The position numbers and the translations under genes were made by a program. 64,000 nucleotides of DNA, from positions 1,426,001 to 1,490,000 of the forward strand of contig JARUPZ010000024.1 of NCBI GenBank assembly GCA_031213475.1. The letters run 5' to 3'. Of this stretch, positions 12,803-24,400 are shown piece by piece. Position 1 is the first letter of the stretch; every line of letters starts with the position of its first letter. A model generated the notes under the pieces. That model did not search any database and was not told where the DNA came from. It saw only the letters and a program-made list of their open reading frames with translations. The DNA is from Nereocystis luetkeana (Eukaryota; Sar; Phaeophyceae; Laminariales; Laminariaceae).

Positions 12803-13281
12803 ATGCGGGACTTGCACCAGCCGTCCAGGCCAAGGTGTTGGAAGCCTTGCACGATCGTAGAGTCAACACTAAGGCAGTCCAGAACGCTGCATCCCAGCGT
12901 AGTGGCGGGGAAAACCTGTATGATGCACAGGAGCGTAGTGGCGAGACCATTAATTCTACCCTGGTGCGAATGAAGGAGCACGGGCCTACGGTACAAGACC
13001 GTCGCAAGTTGTACGTAGATCTCCTGAAGAAAAGCACAGCAATCGTGGCGAAGGGGGTAGACACTGTGGACCCTGAAACACTGCGTCACATGTTCGCGAC
13101 ATTTGAGGCCCAAGTAGAGCAGGCAGCAAGGATCGGGTCGGGGACGGGAGTTGTCGTGGGCAACCCGGACACTGTACGTTTGCCCGCGGGGAAGAGACTT
13201 GGCAGCAAAAGGCATAAGTCGAGCGTGGAGGCGCGGTATTCAGCTGCCGGGACCAGGAAGGCCAGTCAATCGTACAACTAG
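12803..13281 (+). CDS. last exon of the transposon-internal gene
   Basis: A strong acceptor (cacccctcttgcag) opens 2 + 474 bases ending in TAG at 13279-13281. The 158-residue C-terminal part is charged and helical (for example VQDRRKLYVDLLKKSTAIVA). It ends with a basic tail containing LPAGKRLGSKRHKSSVEARY. Basic Ser/Lys/Arg tails are common at the ends of algal transposon proteins, but I cannot name a family. The preceding exon must end in phase 1; I did not identify it. Confidence 0.55.
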
Positions 13282-14110
13282 TAGTCTCCTACCCCCCCTG
13301 CTAGTATTACTGTAGTACTACGGTTTTTGTTGCGGCCGGCGAGATCCTTCGGTATCAGTACTCCATTTTATTTATTTGTGTGGCCGGAGACCCGTTGTAC
13401 TCTGTCCCACCTTACTACTAAGGGCACGACTAGGGATGCGACGACCTCTCATGCTGGCGAGTACATGATCATGAGTGCATTCCTACGATTTTGTCGTAAG
13501 GTTTATCGTGACCGCGTTTGGTGTGCGGTACCTGGTACTTGCTTTGGCGGTTTCGTGTTTAGTTGATATTTACGAGGTAGTACTGTAGTCCATGCCCGAA
13601 GGCACGCGACAAGAAGAGGAAACAACACACGACAGAATGGAAAACAAAGTGTTGTCATCGATAACTGGACGAAACACAAAATGAAATATTGGGATGTTAA
13701 TTTTCATTTGCTTTTAGACTATTCCCTGTTAATAGCCCCGGGGGGACTTCTGAGTGAAGAAATAATGTCGAAAAACGTTGATTATTGCAGCAGCATCGAC
13801 CAACTGTCCGGGCTGTTGGGGTAAGGGGTGTGTCGGAACTGCAATACTAGGAGCTGTGCGACCGCGTGCAGCATTATTACATTATACTCGTACGAGCGTC
13901 TGCTGTACGCTCGTACTGCTGTACGCTCGTACTGCTGCACGCTCTTCCTATCATTAGTCGCTTGATAACATGGCAATCGTCGATGCCTTATTTTTTGCTT
14001 GGTAGATTCGTACACATAAACCATAATAACCCCCGAAAAAAAGCAATGTCATTGAGGACAAACTTGTAGTAGTAAAAAAGTTTTTCACCTTTTGTTTTGG
14101 TCCACCCTCG

Positions 14111-14302
14111 GTACAAGTAGCACAGGGCACCTATTAATTAATAATAAGAAACAGGAATTATGGTCCAGGCTGGATTTCTTATTCGAGATAGGGTGCTTTT
14201 GCCCCCCTATAATTTCAAGATGACGACTCCATAATTTCTCATTTTCCTCAAAATCTCAGCCTGGCTTTCTTATTAGCCTGTTTCTTATTAGGCGTCTTGT
14301 AC
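14111..14302. mobile_element. MITE family 1, copy 2
   Basis: Same orientation and core as 1981-2153 (AAGAAACAG ... TATGGTCCAGGCTGGATTTC ... CCTGTTTCTTATTAG). The left end carries extra bases compared with copy 1, including a 10-bp TA-bounded insertion at 14132-14143. Confidence 0.7.
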
Positions 14303-14593
14303 CTGTATATATACATGTTTGCTCTTTTGCTGTGCCCTTGTATGTCGCTTGGCGGCCTGCCCGAAATGCATCATGGCCCCGGGATGGCCTCGCACAACGG
14401 ATGGCCCACTTGTTTTGCGTGCAGCACTACGACAGCAGCAGTACTACTGCTGCTGTACAGCAGCACTACGAGTACTCTTCGCAACCTATCACAATCGCAC
14501 AAGATAAATAAATATGGAACAGAGTTTGTATCATCAGCGCCAGGCACCTCAGCACCGCCGTACCCGCTAACCAGTATCTGCGGCGGATCTCCT

Positions 14594-14795
14594 GCTGTGC
14601 GTGCCTTGTGCCTTACGTCGAGACCTGGTGCTGGTCTACTGCTGCTGTGAACTGTTGTGGTCTAACTGCTGTTTTGAGGGCTTCTTTGTGTGCGGTGTTT
14701 CGTATTTAAAAATGGGTTTATAGTGGATTGGTTCTCGAGGCGTTCGGCGCCTGCACAAATATTTTTGCAGGATGCGCCTGCACATAGCGCGCGCC
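14594..14795 (-). repeat. right terminal inverted repeat of the DNA transposon
   Basis: Reverse complement of 1264-1474 with scattered mismatches and a short insertion. The outer end GGCGCGCGCTATGTGCAGGC is followed at once by the direct repeat CTCAATCCC (14796-14804). Confidence 0.85.
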
Positions 14796-14804
14796 CTCAA
14801 TCCC
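14796..14804. repeat. 9-bp target-site duplication, right
   Basis: CTCAATCCC is identical to 1255-1263. Confidence 0.85.
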
Positions 14805-15629
14805 AGGAGTTTATATAGATGACGAAGCCCTTTTTATGCGGACGGGTATGGTCCATGGCCCCGCCACAGAAAAATATCGCGAGGGCCGAGGGTCGGGGGT
14901 CGGGGGGCCCGGGCTCGCGGCTCTTGAGCTGGATCTTGCACCGGTCGGACTGCGAGCGGCTTCGAACATGGAAAATGGAAAATAAAAGGGAGAAGCCGCT
15001 GAGATGTTTTGATACACGATACGAAGTGCGTAGAGTACCGGAGGTGCGTAGCTGGGCTACTGGTGATGGCACTGGTGGTGGTGCTCTTGCTGTCGTTGTC
15101 GTTGCTGTTGTGTTGTTTGTACTGCTGCCGTCACCGGCAGGTGGTGCTATGCTATGTGCAGGATGCAAGAACGCAAGATCAAGATTCGAGATTTCCGCAA
15201 GTTGTGCCGATCCCCTGTTTTCTACTTCTACACCGCCATCTCGCATGTTGGAACACCCAAAAATTGAAGTCGCGAAATCGCGAACTGGAAATCCCTCCAT
15301 CGCACCCCTACTTTCTCGCTAACAGAGGCAGGTACAGAGGGTATCAAGCAGCGACCGCATATCAGCAGACGCCACAAGGGTCTGCCTCGTTGACTAGCCG
15401 ACCGATCTGGTTGCTCCGAAGAAGACAAGTTTGCAGTGTCGTACATGGTAAAGGATACTCTCCGATATCAACAAGCTTCCGCCTTCGAGCAAATTCGTCA
15501 AGAGTAGAGCTTCACTGCTGTTTGTTGCACTTGAACTGCTGCCAAGTTCCTGCGCACGCCGAGAGCGCAGCCTAAGAGACATCCTGATACCGTCGAAGAG
15601 GAGGGAGGAGATAATACATACTCTTCAGC
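14805..15629. promoter_or_regulatory. upstream region of Ku80, no element resolved
   Basis: A TTATATAG sequence lies at 14810, and open frames overlap on both strands. None has splice or family support. The region between the transposon and the Ku80 start codon must hold the Ku80 promoter unless a 5' intron exists further upstream. Confidence 0.3.
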
Positions 15630-15672
15630 ATGGCGGGCAAAGAGGCAATCGTTTTCCTGGTGGACTGCAACA
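15630..15672 (+). CDS. XRCC5: Ku80 exon 1
   Basis: Encodes MAGKEAIVFLVDCN plus one base, then donor gtgagt. This is the first beta-strand of the vWA fold, with the conserved V-D position. It is followed by a 6.2-kb intron. Confidence 0.8.
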
Positions 15673-18393
15673 GTGAGTGCTTCCCCATCTAGTACCTATA
15701 CTACTCTAGGGCAGAACATGGCACGTGCATCAATGGGAAGTTGATCCTCTCTCGAATTTCAAATTTGCACGAATGTTTGAATTTCATTCCGAACAGCAGT
15801 GCGCTCGTGTGCTCGTATTTCTTGGGCTCGACGACCGCGCAGCCATGCCTGCCACAGCAATGTCCTGGTATCCCTGATCGAACAGGAGCATGGGTCGCGC
15901 GCTCAATCGTGTGGCCGTGCAGCGCATCGCTGCCAAATCTGTATCTGGTAGACAGCAACCTGCGGGAGAGTGCACGACATGTACATACAAAAAAAAAAAA
16001 AAAACTCGAACCTCAAACTGGGATACCAGGTATTACTCTGTCCGGATATTATGTAAGGACTCTTTGGATAATAATATGAATATTCAAAGACTCTTACATT
16101 TCCGGACTCCATCCCTTAGTGGGTCGTTGTGTTCGTACCCTGGTACGAGTCGTGCCTGGTACCTGGCATATCGCATAATATCGGTTCCAATAATAGTTAT
16201 CCTCCTGCGCGAAACTGCTGGTGTACAGGAGTTCCTCTGCAGCTGCTGTGTGTGGCCTTACCTCTCTACTCCTGGAACGCTTGGCGGCCGCCGCTGCTGC
16301 CCACAGGACTGTCTGCCTCGTGTGCGAGGAGTTCCATCCAGCACATCTACCGACCCACCCACAGCAGTACACCTACCGTACATACCGAAGCCGTACCTGT
16401 GTTTTCTCCTGCTTCTTCTGTAGGCGATGGCGATGGCACCCTGCCGAAACTGCTTCCCGCGCGTGAACCTCTGCCGTCTGTTTCGGTTATGACATAATAT
16501 TTTATAGGTACATCATACCTGGAAAAGGCAGCAACAGGGATAGGCTTACTGCTGATATGTACCAGGTAGAATATACCACTCTGGCCGGAAATATAATACC
16601 CATTTGGTACTAGTAGCAGCTTCCGAACGTGTTTTATATTCTCGACCAAACTATTTGGTGTACCGGGTATTTTATCGCCTACAACCTACAACAACAGCCC
16701 TGCCGTGGCATGGGCATTTTTAACAAGCCCCCAACTAGAAACGCCTACGTACGGTATGTATAGATACGTATGATACTCTGAGCAAAAGGCTGAAATATTG
16801 TTGCGGACACGACCTTGAGCGCCATTTTTTACCTGGATACCCGTACCTGCAGCAGTATAGTAGGTAAGGATGGTTATTGATTATTAAAGCCGCAGGACGG
16901 ACGTTTTTGCCCCCATATCCGCGTTTATATAAACGTACTTCGAAGTATAGGTTTCAGAGTAGGCTTAGTCGCCCCCGATCTCTGGTATTTTTCGCGGCGG
17001 TTTTAAAATGGACTGCTGTTACCTGGTTTTGGCAAGAACAGGGTGGTGTTTTGTTTGTTTAAGGGCGCGGGTCGGAGCAGGCAAGTGTTGTACTTGTAGT
17101 GCCGAGGCGTGTTTTTTTTTTCAGAAGTTCATCCGCTTTTAATCTAGTCACGGGGTTTCCGAAAGAAGGGGCCTTTGTCGCCCGCGCATGCGGTCTACCA
17201 GGTAGTCGCTAAATACACCCATGAGGCTTGAGGCGTTGTCAGAAGCGAGGTCACGCGGCATCGGGGAATAAGCTCGTACATGCTCCAGGTTTGACTAGTA
17301 TGTGACACCGACATCAGCCGACAGCTCCCCCTACCTGCTTGTCTCTAGGAGCAGCAGGCCTCTCGAAGCGTCCCAGAGGCTCTGAAAAACATTATACGAA
17401 GTATCTTGTTTTATGGCGGTTTTTCGCCTCCTGAAGCCGTGACCACCCCACACGAGCACAGTGATTCTACCGTTTCTGCGTACTCGTACCGACGACGGAT
17501 GCTGTGGGCGTAGCACTCCTCTCAGGCACCACATGGAGGGAGGTGCTGATTTCGCGGGTTTCGGTTACGTGCTAGAGTGGCTTGTAGGCGAGCCAACCGT
17601 GATATTAGACCGTTTTCGAACTTCCTTGGCGTTCGGTGTCCCCCGATATCTACATGTTTTCGGTTTTTCACAGCACCGACCCCGAGCAACACGGCTCTAC
17701 AGTCAGTAGTTCACTCTCACGGGGGACCATAGTTAGTAGGACGTACGGTGCACACAAAAACCTATATATTTCCCTATTTTTACTATCAATATTTGGTCCT
17801 ATTTACTATGGTCCCCCGCAATAGCAGATGAGCGGAACATCTACCTCTTACACGCCGCATGGGGTACAAGGCCCCGTGCTGTGACCCTCATCACCCCTTG
17901 CCGACATTTTTTCTTCTCGAGGAAGTTCTAGCCCAGCACCCTTTCTTGCCAAAACCGGGAAAACTCTTCTTGCGTATCTTCAGTCTTACCCCCCAAGATG
18001 CTAATATTGCGAGGATTGGGGCACAACAACCAACAACCCTACTCCCTATGTTTCCTCCCATGACGAAAAACGAAGGGATGGGAGGGAAACGGTCCGACCC
18101 GCGGCCTCAACCGTTCTAAAAGTCTTTTACGGGGGGCCATAGTGAATAGAACCAACTATGGTTAGTAAAGATAGGTATTTATATACGTTATTGTGTTGAC
18201 CGTAGGTTTTACTTGATATGATCCCCCGTAATAGTCCCGTTTGGGGGACGAACTACTCAAATTCCAAGTAGTTTGTCCCCATAACGGGACTGCGGTACTG
18301 CAAGGGTTGTAACGTCTTGAGGACTGCACTCCCGTTGTGGGGACGGCGCGTGCTACGATAGGTGTACAGTAGTGGTCCCTCTATAGTGCCGGT

Positions 18394-18474
<81 letters not shown>

Positions 18475-21400
18475 CCGGTCCCTATATAGTGCCGGCTGAA
18501 TAGTATTGCGGAGGACCATATTAAATAGGACCTACGGTACACACAAAAACCTATATATTTACCTATTTTTTCCAACAAAAATTGGTCCTATTTACTATGG
18601 TCCCCCGTCATAGTAGTGCCGGTTGCCCTATATAGTGCCGGTGACGTCGCTTGGCACATGGGATTAACCGGTGTGGCAGTGTGCGGTAGTAGTGCCGGTT
18701 GCCGCTACAGTGCCGGCTGAGTATGATAGTGCCTGTGAAATCGCTTGGCACAGATGGGATTCACCAGCAGTGTGGCGGTGTGCGGAGTATATAGTGCCGG
18801 TTGCCGCTATAGCGCCAGTATTGTTGGCTGACGCATATAACACCGGCGCTATAGAGGGACCAGTACTACTGCTGTAGCTCCTAATTTTTCTGGAAGCTAC
18901 TCCTTTGATTGTAGTGTAGGAGCCCACTGCCTCACCCAAAAACTGCCAAAACTTGAAAAATCGAGATGAAAAACCCCACGGCCTGGGTGAAATACAAGGA
19001 ATAATAGAGGACGTGATGGGCATACCAACTAATAGATTGGGTAGTTCCTTTAGGGCCCATGTTAACGGGGAACGCTATTTGGATATAAAGCTTTAATTTC
19101 AATGAGTTTTAATTTGACTTCGAAAAAAAAACGTGTTTGTGTCCTATGAGGGAACGGCGTACTAATTGTCAAACGAAAAATAATTCGGAATAACCTGGGA
19201 GAACGCGCCGCGTCACACAACACCAGCCGACAAACAGCGACGCGCGTAGACGAGAGCAAAGGTTTGCGCTGCCGCGTGCGCGCCGCCGCCAGCCTCTTTC
19301 TCTTTTTGGTCGTGCAGGATAGGAAGCTATCACTCTCAGGGTGTCTTGGGTGGGCGGAGGGAGCCCTCAAGCGTCACGTGCGGAACAGCAGCGGTGATGC
19401 AGCTATCGAGGTCTCAAGCGTATCCTCCGTTTTTTTCTCGTTTGCTCGGTTTTCGTGATTGTTGACCGATCGAGCAGGCCGAGGAATTGGGCTTGCGGTC
19501 GCCATGATTATTTTTGGGGCGCCATCGCCGGGTTACGATGTGCTATGTTCTGTGGGCGTGGGCGCGGCTATTGCTCCGGTCACCTCTCGTTGGGATTCGC
19601 GTTTAATCGCCTCGATCGTGGTCACCGAAGCGCCCAAGAATGGCCCCAGACTCCACCGAGGGTGTTGACCCACCATGAACATGTTACATCAAGGCTGATG
19701 AACTCCCAAATTCCAAATTGAAACTAAAAAAATCACACGAAAAAAATCCCAAAAGATTTTTCACCCAAATTTACATTGTCTAATTTGCCTGCTTGGTTGT
19801 TCACTCTTCGGCCAATCAGATGCAAACTAAATTAGGAAAACAAAAACAAAAAAAAAAAACGAAATGAAAAAAAAAAGTCCTCGATAAGATGGACCCTTAG
19901 TACTGCACTGCTGTACAGGCACCTGAATGTGTGTACTAATCGCAAGTGCTTTTGTCCCCACAACGGGATTGCACTACCAAAAAGAGGTTAAGGCGCCCCC
20001 CGTCAGCCAGATTTTTTTTTGTTCAGTTCGTGTTACCTCTTCTTGCGTAGCACGGGTCGCGGACGAAACGCTTGGAATTTCTGTAGAGTCAGGTTTAGCT
20101 TTCGTGTGTACAGCAGCGCCGTAGTAAAAGGGTCACGCAACAAAAAAACGTCTCCACGGCGCAGTCAGGGTCAGTACGCAATATTGTACCCCACGCGACG
20201 TGTTGGAGTTTCCTCCCATCTGCTATTGCTGGAGAACATGGTGATCAGAACCAAGCAGCGTTTTTTAACGCAGGAGGATATGTGACTTTTGAGTCCTTGG
20301 TGGGTTCTGACTACCATCCCCCCTTAAAATGGTGAACTACTAATAGATGTGTGTGGCTCGAGATCGGTGCTTTGATAAAAGCGAAAGGAGAAATATTTCA
20401 AAACTATACCGATGGACGCACACAAAACACAAGGCTGTTTTGAAAACAACGCGAGGCGGTGGATGGGTTGCGCAAGCCACAACCGATATGAAATGCCGGG
20501 GAAAATAGCGCCGCCCCTTATGTATGGGGTGTGTGAGAGGAGTGCTCCGCTGAAAAGGTCTGTCGTCGGCTGGCTATTAAGGTTGAATCTCTGGTTTGGT
20601 GTGGGGTGGTTGCGATTTCCTTGTGTTACCAGAAAGCGCCATACGGTAACGTTTTTGTTTCCGCAAGACTCGAACACGTTCGACGTGCAGCTCTTAGAGA
20701 CAAGATGCCTGATAGGGAACACACTTCGGCTGGTGTCCATGCTGCAAACAAATGAATGTCACATTCTGGTCACACCTGGAACATGTAGAGTGTTCATCGA
20801 GGCCACACGACCTCGTTTCTGACATGACCTGGAGCGTAGGTGTAAAAGTGCTCATTTTTCCCCGTTCCACCGCACATACTCGAGACTGTGACCGAAAGCA
20901 CCTTTTTTTCGGAACCCATGGCCCGACTACCTATCAAGTTATCGTCGGAAGAACTTCCCCGAAATGAAACAGGCTTCGCGGCACTGCAAAACTTCCTTGC
21001 TTCGACCCCCGACCTTAATCCGTTGTGTTTGCGTTCCCAAAAACGCAAGCCACGATTTATTACTGGGCTGGAGCCGCACTACGTATTGTTGGTTCTCTCT
21101 CGACTCTCGGCGGTGGCGCAAATGACCTCCGTCCGGACTGCAAGGGCTATCTACTTCCAGGGCTCTTTCACGGGTCATGATCCGACCCACTGGTCGGGTC
21201 CAGGAGGCCTTCAAGATATTGCGGGTCGGGTCGGGTCGGGTCGGGTCGGGTCGGGCGAGGAGGTGTCAAAATCTCGCGGGTCGGGCTCGGTCACCTTGAC
21301 CCGACCCGACCCGCGAGGTTTTACCTGACCCGGGAACAGCCCTGGTTTGCGGCATGATCAAATATGTTGAGCTTCCGATGGTATGTGCCGGTGAGAAATA

Positions 21401-24400
21401 TGGGTTTTACCTGGTACCAGGTACCTGGTACTTTGTATATGTCATACACCAGGTACATCCTTACCATGTGGCTTGTCGGCAATATTTTCACTGCTGGGTC
21501 GTAGTCGTGGGAATGTGGGACAGTGCGCTCTGTTACGCCGTGCGTGCACGATGCTACAGCTGTTACGGAGGTGGGTATGGTATTACATACAGTAGTAATC
21601 AGCAACGTTACCCCAAAACAGTAGTATCCCCCAAAAAAACGAGTATCCCCCTATATATCATCCCATTCATAATATATTTACACTCCGTATTTGCTTCTGA
21701 TTACTATGTTCCCCGCATCACTATTAATACAGTAGATACTATTAATACCTGGTATATGACAGCACCATATCATGTACTTAACGGGTGCACCTCTTCACCC
21801 TTTTCCCTGTTGTTGTGAACACGTTGCTCTTTCTTTTTTTGCTTCAGGAAGCATGGCCGGTCACATGGAGCTTACGAGAAAGGCGATTCGGGTACTGATG
21901 GTCCAGAAAATGCTTCAGAGCAAGCAGGTGAGCTAGGGCGCAAGCTGCGGCCCGCCCTCTATAGGTGTTGCTGTTGCTGTTGTTGTTGTTCTCACGTTAA
22001 CTCATCGCCATGATGAACATGATCCGTCGTCACAAGACAGGCTCCAGTACCTAGGTGGAGTGGAAGAATGTCGGTGACGGCAACTCTTCAGTCCGCCATG
22101 GCGGACAGCCGTAAAGGAACTCCCTACGTTATTTGACGGCACTCTTGATCCTTGACGGGCAGGACAGTCGTCAAGGACAGCCGTCAAGGAGCTCCCTACA
22201 CCAAGACTACAGTAGTGCACCAAGTCTAAAAAGGCCTTGACGGGTCAAACCTACAAGCACAGCCGTCAAGAAAATCTCAACACTAAAACTACTGCAGTAC
22301 GTACAGCAAGTTTAAAAACACCTTGACGGATCAAACCTAGACGAACAGCCGTCAAGGAACTCCCTGCACCAAAGGCAGAATGTCAAGACTAAAAGATGCC
22401 TTGACGGGCCGAGAAAAAACCAGGCCGCCAACTGACGTCAGTTTTGTTTGCCATCAAACGCACCAACGCACCGGGTCAGCGTGATTCCTGACGTTTGTAG
22501 TTTTTCGCCCGTTTCATGTTTTGACGATGTGATCCTTGCAGCACGAGCTGGGGGTGGTATTGTTCGGCCTCCCAGAGCTAGAAACCTTTAACAAGCTGAA
22601 CGACAAGGACGAGGGGGACTACTTGGGGGTCAAAGAGCTGTGCATGTGAGGAGTGGGGGTGTTGGCGCTGATTTTTGCACGGGAGATGCCGGAGACTTCA
22701 TATTTGATCCCTGTGGAGTGTGTTTTATGTTTCGCCATTCTGAGTCGAGGGATTTTTTTCGAATTTTGATGCTTGTTTTTGTTGCAGCGCTGGAGGTAAG
22801 TTGGATTGTGTGCCTTGTTTTGTTTAGTGCGCCGTTTAGAACCGCACCCCCAAGCTGTTGGAAGATGTTACTTACATTTACGTAGCGTGGGGGTTATTTT
22901 GCAGTTTTGACTTCAAAAGTGATCCTATGGTTGGGGGTTTGTTTTAGGCCTTTTGGACTTGACCCTTTTAGAACCGCCGTCCCGTTTTAGAGACAAACCA
23001 CTTAGAATTTGAGTGGTTTGCCCCCAATACGGGACTGCAGTTCCAAAAGGGGTAGGTGGCTTGAAAATGTATCCATCCGTCTGTCTATTGTCTTTTCGAG
23101 TGACTTGAAATTGTGAATCGTTATATTTTGTGTTGTCTTTCCGTGGTGGCTTGACCTGAAATTCGGTCCTCGTTTGGGTTTCTCTTTGCGATTGAGTTGA
23201 ATGTCGTGTGTTTGCTTTTGATGTCTTTGTTTAGAGGTACTGTACTGGAAGAAATACCCTTGGTAGTGTTGTGGTTAGTGTTTGCCTTGTCGAGCGGTCC
23301 TTGTCAGTCACTGCGTATGAGCGGTGCGCTGCTCGTGTACAGGCGGCCTATCGTGTACCGTGGGTTCAGCTTGGAACGTGTCCGTTTCCTGATGCGGCGG
23401 ATTTTGCCTGTTTTTGAAACCGTCGGGAACTGAGTCGAAGGTCAGTCGAGACTAAATAATCAAGAATGTCTTTTGGTTATTCAGTACCTGGTACCGTGCT
23501 TACTGAGAGGGTATATACCCGGGTACCCACCCGAGTATGACCCAAACCACCAGGTACGGTACCCGGGAACCGTAGAGTATGTATGTACTCTACGAAACAC
23601 ACTCTAGAAATGCTCGGGCCAGATACTTAGCGCGCACCCAGCAGTTGTACAAAATAAGCAAAACTTATGTACGCGCGGCTTCCAGGTGAGAGCGGCTCCG
23701 TCGGGAGTGAGGCACCTTGAACTCCGCCACTAATCATTCGCGAATGCCTCGCTCGGGCTATCGACCCTGCAGTATGTGCGTCCGAAACGCCTTACCACGG
23801 TACATTTTGTTCTGCGATCCCCGCTTGCGGTGTCGGCTGTTTTTTCTCTGCCCCCACCCGCCTGCTACGTTACGGTGCATAGGACTGCATCCTACGTGAA
23901 CTCTCTGAGGCTCCTCGCTTGCTGCCTCCTCGGTTTATTTCGCGACTCGTACGCCAGCGTGTCATGCGTATCTGATGCGTACGTACCTGGTATGCTTGAT
24001 CGTCGCTCTTTTTTTTTGTCTGAGGTACGTACAGCAGTACCATTCTGACCGAGAATATACGCTACGTTTGATACTCATTTCAGAGTCCAATTGGTGCTCT
24101 TGTTACCGTTTAGATTGGTACACGATTTGTTTCAGTTGCTGCTGCTGTGTGTATATTTCTTTCCCCTGTTTTGGTTTTTCCCCGTTGGGTACTATTCCGC
24201 TCCAGAGTTACTGGAGCCTGTCCTGTGACCCACGGGCTGCATTGTGGGTAACGTAAGAAGAACAATACCGGGTAACCAGTTTTTTTTAGAGTTCTCTGCC
24301 TTCATCCAAAAACTCACAAAAAACAGACCCAAGACGAATCATCCAAATGCCCTACAGCAGAGAGTAGCACGTGCGTGTGTGCAGTAAGGGTCCCTCTATG

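Larger units (their letters stand above)
1264..14795 (+). mobile_element. 13.5-kb DNA transposon, Mutator-like by structure
   Basis: The element is bounded by long inverted repeats (1264-1474 and 14594-14795) with outer ends GGCGCGYGCTATGTGCAGGC and flanked by the exact duplication CTCAATCCC. Long inverted repeats plus a 9-bp duplication are typical of MULEs, although KDZ/Zisupton-type elements have similar duplications. The interior holds a multi-exon + strand gene that begins 9 bases inside the left repeat, a tandem satellite at 9850-10865 and a MITE pair. I did not recognise a DDE transposase domain, so the superfamily rests on termini only. The two inverted repeats are about 90% identical, apart from a 27-bp internal duplication in the left one. 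Confidence 0.8.
18368..18870 (+). mobile_element. inverted-repeat element family 4, copy 1, with a nested MITE
   Basis: Ends AGTAGTGGTCCCTCTATAGT and, near 18846-18869, the complement (CTATAGAGGGACCAGTACTA) are inverted. Inside are repeated TAGTGCCGG motifs, a (TAG)n microsatellite (18396-18473) and a complete family 2 MITE (18508-18608). A related element in opposite orientation is at 24381-24568. Confidence 0.65.
16005..21847. other. Ku80 intron 1 (from 15673), repeat-filled
   Basis: No exon was found that would insert in phase between exons 1 and 2. The intron contains inverted-repeat element copies at 17719-18870, an A-rich tract near 19840, a (GGTCG)n run at about 21224-21256, and many TACCWGGTA motifs (three between 21406 and 21430). 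Confidence 0.6.

Noticed and set aside
18253..18578. Poly-Tyr and poly-Thr reading frames
   Set aside because: They are translations of the (TAG)n microsatellite.
22788..22796. Micro-exon CGCTGGAG between Ku80 exons 3 and 4
   Set aside because: It has a good acceptor and donor, but including it breaks the reading frame. Direct exon 3 to exon 4 splicing keeps phase and gives the expected protein.
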